IMG/VR virus record: IMGVR_UViG_3300042317_000627 | Span: 1-37,558 of that record | Source of the DNA: a virus | Strand: one strand, 5' to 3' | Length of the DNA: 37,558 nucleotides | Shown here: positions 32,723-37,558 of the stretch, in pieces | How positions within the stretch are numbered: position 1 is the first letter of the stretch | Layout of the letters: each line of letters starts with the position of its first letter | Made by a program: the position numbers and the translations under genes | Notes under the pieces: model-generated | Database searches by the model: none | What the model was told of the DNA's origin: nothing | Seen by the model: the letters and a program-made list of their open reading frames with translations, nothing else

Positions 32723-33948
32723 ACTGTAAATACCGCCTTATTTATTTCTGTTATTTTAAATTTACCGCTAATCTTTGCCCGTATTTGCTGAATAGGTAGC
32801 AAGCGCCTACCAATTTCACCATATGATTTAGAGCGCAATATCACGGTAATTGATTTGCGGTTGCGGTAGCCAGAATCATGCGCCCAGCGATCAAGTGCAG
32901 CTAAGTGGTTAAATGATTCAATGAATATGCTGGGGTGCTCTTTCATTACCATGCCATGATGAACATGGCCCACATCAATATAATGATATTCTGTCTCTCC
33001 AAAATCTCTTTTAAAGTCACTTGTCATTACATCTGCCAGGCGTGCTGGTTTACATTTATCGCTGTGATGTGTCATGACTAATGTCTTGCCCATACGATAG
33101 GCAATAAATACGCTATCATTATTAAGTACATGTACACGGCCAGTGTGGCCATAGCATACCCGTAGTAGTTCTGCCATCCATACATCATTAGTACGTGAGT
33201 GATTGCCTTGATTAACAATCACATCAATATGCTGAGCCTTAGTGAGCGCTTTCTCAACAATAAAACGCATAACTCGTGAGTAAACGACAATCATTTTAGG
33301 AAACCGTGTATCTAAATCTAGTGCATGACCACTGGCTTCAGTTGTTCCGGCAAAGTTTTCATAATGGGTGAAATCACCCAAATCGTTTAAAACGATGCGC
33401 TCACAATTAGGCAGTTCATCAATGAGCATACTAATAGCAGTGCATATCTCAAGCTCAGCAATTTTTAAATCAAAATTCTCACCAATCTCATCCGCATGGG
33501 CCAGCATCCCTAAATGCGCATCCCCAATCTGCACCCATGGGATAATGTCAGTTTGATAGTCTAATGGCTCTGGCGGCACATCTATCTTAGGCATATCCTG
33601 AATAAATGCGTCAACCGTTGATTTGATTAGCTCAATATAGGCCTCATTATTAAGCGCACTTTTTACCCATTGGCCAGATGGTTTACCTTCTTTATTATAA
33701 TAAGTAGATACGCCCCTTAATGAAAACGGGGGGGGCACAATGCGCGTCATATCATGACTAGGAGAATACCCTTGTAAGGCAGCCCGCTGTGTAGCAAGTT
33801 TAATGCAGCGCTCTATACTTTGTCGGCTAACGCCCAATTGAGCAGCCGCTTTTTTTACAGTACCTAGCTGGTTAACTGCATCAATATATTCACATTGCGT
33901 AGGGGTTGCCCACTGTTTTAATGCTTCATCAATGCTGGCATTTTTCAT
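32719..33948 (-). CDS. Metallophosphoesterase with N-terminal helix-turn-helix
   Basis: 409 residues. Residues 25-50 form a helix-turn-helix (LGTVKKAAAQLGVSRQSIER). The rest is a calcineurin-like phosphoesterase with every metal-site motif: GDAHLG at 142-147, GDFTHYE at 191-197, GNHS at 248-251, THHS at 293-296 and GHVHH at 327-331. Related phage proteins combine such a domain with a DNA-binding head and may be DNA exonucleases or phosphatases. It lies in the late segment among lysis genes, which is unusual. Confidence 0.88.
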   Translation of the reverse strand: MKNASIDEALKQWATPTQCEYIDAVNQLGTVKKAAAQLGVSRQSIERCIKLATQRAALQGYSPSHDMTRIVPPPFSLRGVSTYYNKEGKPSGQWVKSALNNEAYIELIKSTVDAFIQDMPKIDVPPEPLDYQTDIIPWVQIGDAHLGMLAHADEIGENFDLKIAELEICTAISMLIDELPNCERIVLNDLGDFTHYENFAGTTEASGHALDLDTRFPKMIVVYSRVMRFIVEKALTKAQHIDVIVNQGNHSRTNDVWMAELLRVCYGHTGRVHVLNNDSVFIAYRMGKTLVMTHHSDKCKPARLADVMTSDFKRDFGETEYHYIDVGHVHHGMVMKEHPSIFIESFNHLAALDRWAHDSGYRNRKSITVILRSKSYGEIGRRLLPIQQIRAKISGKFKITEINKAVFTV

Positions 33949-34340
33949 ATAACCTCTAGCGTAATATCTTGCTTATCGGCAATAGCATCATTCATTGTTT
34001 TAAATAATGCAGCGAATGTTTCTTTCGAAGCGGTGATAAAATCATTTTTATATGGCTTGCCTACTAACAGACATCCCTCAGTATTAGCTGAGGTATTGCC
34101 GGAATGAATACGCACACCGGTATAGTTAGGTACATTGAGTAATAATGGCATAAGGCGATTAAATCTAGCGCTCATATTAATAATTACTTTATATTGACCA
34201 CATGGGATCGCTGTCTCGCCATCAATTTTTATGTCGCGTTCTTGATCCTCCATAGTGTCGCAAAAGTAGACGCCATCAATATGTAGCTGACCATGGGTGT
34301 ACCCTTTAGTACCATGCGTGCGTATAACGGTAATCTTCAT
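33945..34340 (-). CDS. DUF5675 family protein, candidate lysis enzyme
   Basis: 131 residues. The segment GVRIHSGNTSANTEGCLLVG holds the H-x-G...G-C pattern of the DUF5675 family, which shares the L,D-transpeptidase-like H...C arrangement. It lies between a two-span membrane protein (possible holin) and the phosphoesterase. No classical lysozyme, amidase or transglycosylase is visible in the window, so it is the best endolysin candidate. That is inference from position. Confidence 0.75.
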   Translation of the reverse strand: MKITVIRTHGTKGYTHGQLHIDGVYFCDTMEDQERDIKIDGETAIPCGQYKVIINMSARFNRLMPLLLNVPNYTGVRIHSGNTSANTEGCLLVGKPYKNDFITASKETFAALFKTMNDAIADKQDITLEVI

Positions 34341-34561
34341 GGTAATTCAGTACCTTTTTTAAAGCCAAGTGCAGCCCCACCACCGGCCAATACCAACCCA
34401 GCGCCAGTACCATAGGCTACTGCATCCCATGATTGCCCTTTATAGAGGGCGTATATTGCGCAGCCGAGAAAGGTTAAAACAGATAATGCCCATAGTACGC
34501 GGCCTATATCCCAGGTTTCACCGTTGTGCGTAGTAAAGCAGTCTTTAATAAACTTATTCAT
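34337..34561 (-). CDS. Putative holin or small membrane protein
   Basis: 74 residues with two hydrophobic segments (VLWALSVLTFLGCAIYALY and AVAYGTGAGLVLAGGGAALG) and a short charged tail. It overlaps the DUF5675 gene by 4 bp and the coiled-coil membrane gene by 4 bp. Size, spans and context fit a class II holin, but no diagnostic motif exists for these. Confidence 0.65.
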   Translation of the reverse strand: MNKFIKDCFTTHNGETWDIGRVLWALSVLTFLGCAIYALYKGQSWDAVAYGTGAGLVLAGGGAALGFKKGTELP

Positions 34562-34791
34562 CGATCAGCCTTACTGTCTAGCTTTTCATAAATGCGGTTC
34601 ATTAAGTTTTCTAGTTTATCTAGCCTAGTTTCAAGTTCCTCTTTCCTCACGTAGTGCGTGGGGAGGGCAATTTCAACTGCCGTTAAGTCTTTCTTTAAAT
34701 CTTGTACGGCCGACCATAGTTGCCTAGCGAACCATCCTAGAACAGAAAGAGTTGCGCCTACTGCTAGATTTACAAAGTATTGAAATTCCAT
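34558..34791 (-). CDS. Membrane-anchored coiled-coil protein
   Basis: 77 residues from ATG 34791, which has AGGA 6 nt upstream; an earlier ATG at 34806 has no Shine-Dalgarno. One hydrophobic segment (FVNLAVGATLSVLGWFARQL) is followed by a C-terminal coiled coil (KEELETRLDKLENLMNRIYE). The layout resembles the XhlA type of lysis accessory protein. It is probably part of the lysis group. Confidence 0.65.
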   Translation of the reverse strand: MEFQYFVNLAVGATLSVLGWFARQLWSAVQDLKKDLTAVEIALPTHYVRKEELETRLDKLENLMNRIYEKLDSKADR

Positions 34792-34858
34792 CCCAATTCC
34801 TATCATATATTAGCCACAGTGCAAAGCGCACTGAACAACATGGGCTGAGTTAATAACA

Positions 34859-35314
34859 TCATTTTGTTTTACGTACCCCAATTACACGCCCTGCAAACAT
34901 TTTTCTAGGTTGCCCATCGTGTGACTTCCAGCCAAAGTTATAATCGTTATAAAAACCGAATATAGCTCTAGTCTTACCTTTAATTTGAAAGCCCTCATTC
35001 TGTGCTACGCTAAACAACTTTAAGTGCCACCCATAAGCAGTATTACGAGATAGCCACCATACTCTGCACAAGTATCTAAGTAGCCATGAGTTGTCGTAGT
35101 CATCCTGTGTCTTGTTGGTGAATAAATCATAATCGCCATACCACCCATGGTCTACCTCATGGTCAAACGTCTGCCATAAATAAAAGAATGGAATTAAATT
35201 ATCTCTACCAGAAGTCCTGACGGTAAACAGGCAGGCAATAGGGTTGGTTAGCCAGCATAGCCATGTGACTAACATTGCAGGGATAAAGTAGACAATGTAA
35301 AGTAGGTATTTCAT
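34859..35314 (-). CDS. Membrane-anchored protein, unrecognised
   Basis: 151 residues. Two hydrophobic segments open the protein (LLYIVYFIPAMLVTWLCWL and NPIACLFTV), followed by a Trp/Tyr-rich soluble part (DHEVDHGWYGDYDLF, RVWWLSRNTAYGWHLKLF). I recall proteins of this layout in lysis regions of other phages without a known role. It overlaps the tail-fibre accessory gene by 4 bp. Confidence 0.65.
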   Translation of the reverse strand: MKYLLYIVYFIPAMLVTWLCWLTNPIACLFTVRTSGRDNLIPFFYLWQTFDHEVDHGWYGDYDLFTNKTQDDYDNSWLLRYLCRVWWLSRNTAYGWHLKLFSVAQNEGFQIKGKTRAIFGFYNDYNFGWKSHDGQPRKMFAGRVIGVRKTK

Positions 35315-35784
35315 AACGACCCTGCCAGAATGAATAACCCGTCAATCTCACTGTCTGTCATGTTTAGCAATGGGATAAGTGATAGCACAAGCGCACTATC
35401 ACGGCGTACTTCTTGTGCGTATTCCCATTCAATGCGCGCAGCGTCACCTTCTGCACCCGGCATACTGGCAATTGTTGTATTGATTGTTGATAACACGCCA
35501 GCCTGAAACAAGGCCAAGCGAGCTGATCGCATAGAGACTGATTGCGGAACTGCTACCGGATCAGCCACATATACTGGAACGTCAGGCGGTGTTAGGTCTG
35601 TAAAATCAGCCACGGTGAAACCGTACTTCTCAATGGTTGTGGTATCTGTTATTAATACCCATTGCTGTGCAGTATCGTCTTTCTCAAGGCGATAGATAGA
35701 GCCTTTTAGTACATTGATAAAAGCATCATGCTCAGGTGTTCCGGCAATAGCATCTAAATCTGATCGTGTATTAATTAAGCGCAT
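35311..35784 (-). CDS. Tail-fibre-associated protein downstream of DGR RT
   Basis: 157 residues. The N-terminal half is of unknown fold (DAFINVLKGSIYRLEKDDTA). The C-terminal half has a pattern common at the ends of phage fibre modules: MRSARLALFQAGVLSTINTT, ARIEWEYAQEVRRDSALV and MTDSEIDGLFILAGSL. Similar domains occur in proteins next to fibre genes, perhaps as chaperones or attachment parts. Its start overlaps the RT stop by 14 bp, so it is translated from the same message as the DGR. Confidence 0.7.
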   Translation of the reverse strand: MRLINTRSDLDAIAGTPEHDAFINVLKGSIYRLEKDDTAQQWVLITDTTTIEKYGFTVADFTDLTPPDVPVYVADPVAVPQSVSMRSARLALFQAGVLSTINTTIASMPGAEGDAARIEWEYAQEVRRDSALVLSLIPLLNMTDSEIDGLFILAGSL

Positions 35785-36751
35785 AGCGGCTCTCCAAATG
35801 GTTAAGTAAATTGTGTGAATCAGCCCAACTTGCGTGGCCTTTCCATGAAGCGATAAATCGGGTTAATCGGTCTTGCTCATTGTGAGCAGAGTAATTTGCA
35901 ATCTTGCGTTTAGCGCGCGTGACGGATGATTTTCTGAGCAGTTTGTGTGTAGGCCATATGCGATAACCTAAAAAGTTAATGCCTTTGTTTACTGGCGATA
36001 CTTGCCACTTACTGATCGTGAGTTTCAGTACGCTTGCGCTAAACTCAGTCAGTGCGGCCTTTGTTTCTTTCAGTAGGCCAGCGTCTTTAGAAACCACGAC
36101 AATATCATCCATGTATCTAGCCCATGCACGGTGGCCTAGGTTAAAGTGCAAGAACCTATCCGCAGCGTTACCGTATAGGTTTGCAAATATCTGACTGGTT
36201 AAGCTACCAATAGGCAGACCAAAGCCAGTAGCAGGCACCATTGAGCGGATTAGATTCATTGTTCTATCGCACACGATTTTATTTTCAATCATGCCGTGCA
36301 GTACGCTCAGGTCGATAGATGGAAAGAACTTGGCATAATCTGTTTTTAAGAAGTGAGTAGCCTCTGTCTTGCGTAGTTGGCTTTGCACAAAGCACACGCC
36401 TGCATGCGTACCTAGTCCAGTACGGCAAGCAAAGGTATTGGGCATTAGTGCATTATCAAATATGTCACCTACCACATTCACTAGCGCATGCTGCACTAAG
36501 CGGTCTTTAAAATCTAAAGCTGAGATAAGCCTAGCTTTAGGCTCATATACAATAAATTGACGATACTCGCCTTGCTGCCATGCACCAGCGAGAATAGCCT
36601 CACGAATGCGTAGCAAGTTCACTTCGTCATACTCTCTAAATTCTAAGTAGCCGAATGACTTTGTTTTGTTTAAGGCGGTTTTTCGGTACGCTTCGCGCAG
36701 GTTCTCAATGCTGGCGATGCGCTCGATTAAGTTGTTATAGCGTTTACCCAT
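35771..36751 (-). CDS. DGR reverse transcriptase
   Basis: 326 residues from ATG 36751; the frame is open to 36823 but the protein then starts MGKRYNNLIERIAS as usual for DGR RTs. Motifs: first catalytic aspartate in FLKTDYAKFFPSID (D138), the DGR-type motif 4 IGSLTSQIFANLYGN at 181-195 in place of the QG of other RTs, YMDD at 213-216 and the thumb-proximal GYRIWPTH at 262-269. All catalytic residues are present. It copies TR RNA into mutagenised cDNA together with Avd. Confidence 0.97.
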   Translation of the reverse strand: MGKRYNNLIERIASIENLREAYRKTALNKTKSFGYLEFREYDEVNLLRIREAILAGAWQQGEYRQFIVYEPKARLISALDFKDRLVQHALVNVVGDIFDNALMPNTFACRTGLGTHAGVCFVQSQLRKTEATHFLKTDYAKFFPSIDLSVLHGMIENKIVCDRTMNLIRSMVPATGFGLPIGSLTSQIFANLYGNAADRFLHFNLGHRAWARYMDDIVVVSKDAGLLKETKAALTEFSASVLKLTISKWQVSPVNKGINFLGYRIWPTHKLLRKSSVTRAKRKIANYSAHNEQDRLTRFIASWKGHASWADSHNLLNHLESRYALN

Positions 36752-37037
36752 GATATGCCAGCCGCGCCTTTCTCCCCATAGGGATACTCGGCGGTGTGCT
36801 GAACCTCTTAGTGTATTCGCCAAAGCAGGACAACATGGCTGACCACATTATTTTACTAGGCCTGCTTGCCACCCCGTAGATATGGCAAAGCGTATTACTA
36901 ACCTCTTTTATTACATCGTCACAGACGCCGCGCGCACCGATGTTCACGTTCGAGTTCGTCGGCGAGTTGTTCCAGTTCGAAGCGCGAGAACCGGAGTTCG
37001 CAGCCTCATTCCAGTTGCCCCCGAGAAGCACGGCGTT
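36752..37037 (-). ncRNA. DGR template RNA region (TR plus spacer to RT)
   Basis: The segment from the avd stop to the RT start contains TR and then a 166-nt spacer (36752-36917). In BPP-1 the RNA spacer between TR and rt folds and primes cDNA synthesis, and this spacer is of similar size. It shows no convincing gene. Precise RNA ends cannot be seen. Confidence 0.75.
36918..37037 (-). repeat. DGR template repeat (TR)
   Basis: A 120-bp block aligned to VR at 49-168. Read on the minus strand it is rich in AAC codons (eight sites encode Asn, Glu or Ile where VR has other residues), which is the layout that lets A mutation reach many residues without creating stops. It begins at the avd stop codon and ends 167 bp before the RT start. 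Confidence 0.96.
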
Positions 37038-37419
37038 ATTGCCCATGTTGCCCTTTCCGCTTCACTCGTTTAATCCAACCACCTACCATGGCACCCACCT
37101 CCGCAAGCAAAGTTAAAGCTACTTGGTACTGGTGAATGGTCATGCCCCGGAGTTTGTTTCCTGAGATAAAGCGAAACCAAAACCGCAGATTAGCTAACCC
37201 TGCATCTGCGGCATAAACTTTTGAGATTTGATTAGACTTACCTGCTTGGTCAAAAAGCTCTACCTGCCCTAGTAATGCACGAATGAACATATCACGCGCA
37301 ACACCGTGTTTACGCGCCATATTTTGCGCGATAGGGTAGCAATAGTTAATGACAGTCTCGTACTTTTGCACGATAGCCATTTGTTCGTAGCTCACTTCTT
37401 GGTCAACAACTAAGTCCAT
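37036..37419 (-). CDS. avd: DGR accessory variability determinant
   Basis: 127 residues, the usual Avd length. Helical throughout (VSYEQMAIVQKYETVINYCY, VARDMFIRALLGQVELFDQA, LRGMTIHQYQVALTLLAEVG) with a basic C-terminus (GWIKRVKRKGQHGQ), as in the four-helix-bundle pentamer that binds RT and nucleic acid. Its TAA lies inside the first bases of TR. Position between target and TR is the classic DGR order. Confidence 0.93.
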   Translation of the reverse strand: MDLVVDQEVSYEQMAIVQKYETVINYCYPIAQNMARKHGVARDMFIRALLGQVELFDQAGKSNQISKVYAADAGLANLRFWFRFISGNKLRGMTIHQYQVALTLLAEVGAMVGGWIKRVKRKGQHGQ

Positions 37420-37431
37420 ATCTCACTTTCT

Positions 37432-37558
37432 ATTAGATTAATGTCGGGGCTTTCGCCCCTCCTATACAAGGGTCAGGTGGTCACAGACGCCGCGCGCACC
37501 GAAGTTCACGTTCGAGGACGTCGGCGAGTAGAGCCAGACCGAAGCGCGAGAACCGGAG
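37432..37558. repeat. Terminal direct repeat, right copy
   Basis: Identical to bases 1-127. Joining the copies gives a continuous target gene and target-to-avd junction, so the DGR is intact in the closed form. Confidence 0.95.

Noticed and set aside
34813-34830. A short hairpin CAGTGC-AAAGC-GCACTG between two lysis genes
   Set aside because: Only a 6-bp stem with a 5-nt loop and no T-run on either side, so there is not enough to call a terminator or operator.
36744-37046. A 100-codon minus-strand frame starting MGNNAVLLGG across the TR
   Set aside because: It is the TR read in the same frame as VR, followed by spacer sequence. TR is a template, not a coding gene, in known DGRs.
1-37558. 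tRNA genes and CRISPR arrays
   Set aside because: No cloverleaf-like segment or regularly spaced repeat-spacer array was seen. The only tRNA-like piece is the short core in the candidate attP, and the only regular repeats are the iteron-like array and the in-gene TSGALTGQ units.

Overview
The window reads as an essentially complete temperate phage genome of the lambda-like, long-tailed (siphovirus) type. It is moderately AT-rich and probably from a Gram-negative, plausibly beta- or gammaproteobacterial, host. That host guess rests on the lambda-order J-I-K-L-M-H-GT-G-V-U tail genes, the GpA-type terminase, the DUF4102-type integrase and the Rz-like spanin; no host gene is present to confirm it. 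The first and last 127 bases are identical, so the molecule is most simply a closed circle of 37,431 bp that was cut inside one gene.

The most notable content is a complete diversity-generating retroelement (DGR) that straddles the cut. Read on the minus strand the order is target gene (31-1374, variable repeat VR 49-168), GAAA-loop hairpin (15-28), avd (37036-37419), template repeat TR (36918-37037), an RNA spacer, and the reverse transcriptase (35771-36751). VR and TR align without gaps over 120 bp and differ at 11 positions. All 11 are adenines in the TR sense strand, which is the A-to-N signature of mutagenic retrohoming. The diversified protein is a tail-fibre/tip adhesin with a C-type-lectin-like C-terminus, directly downstream of the gpJ homologue.

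Layout, following the long minus-strand unit from its promoter at about 26.6 kb: a Cro-like gene (26425-26607); small early genes (25591-26244); a gpZ-like protein (24867-25604); a TOPRIM primase-helicase (22525-24870); a 12-copy iteron-like array with an AT-rich centre (22248-22519); small genes; terminase small and large subunits (18920-21572); connector genes and portal (16002-18909); unassigned virion proteins (13571-15992); a fused prohead protease-capsid (11612-13504); tail genes (1375-11393) including a G/GT pair joined by a likely -1 frameshift; then the DGR; and, past the RT, a tail-fibre accessory gene, candidate lysis genes, a metallophosphoesterase, DUF3310 and spanin (31960-35784). 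The integrase (30578-31726) ends this direction, with a candidate attP at 31763-31919 beside it.

The plus strand carries the lysogeny side: a CI-like repressor (26695-27033), a small membrane protein, a strong terminator, and then a second operator-controlled promoter driving about eleven small genes (27394-30356), many of them membrane or secreted, plus an HNH endonuclease. An AlpA-like excisionase (30457-30636) runs into the integrase from the opposite side. Shared GCTAA/TTAGC half-sites at both control regions suggest one regulator governs both. The inferred lifestyle is integration by Int/Xis, repression through CI/Cro-like proteins, and diversification of the receptor-binding tip by the DGR.
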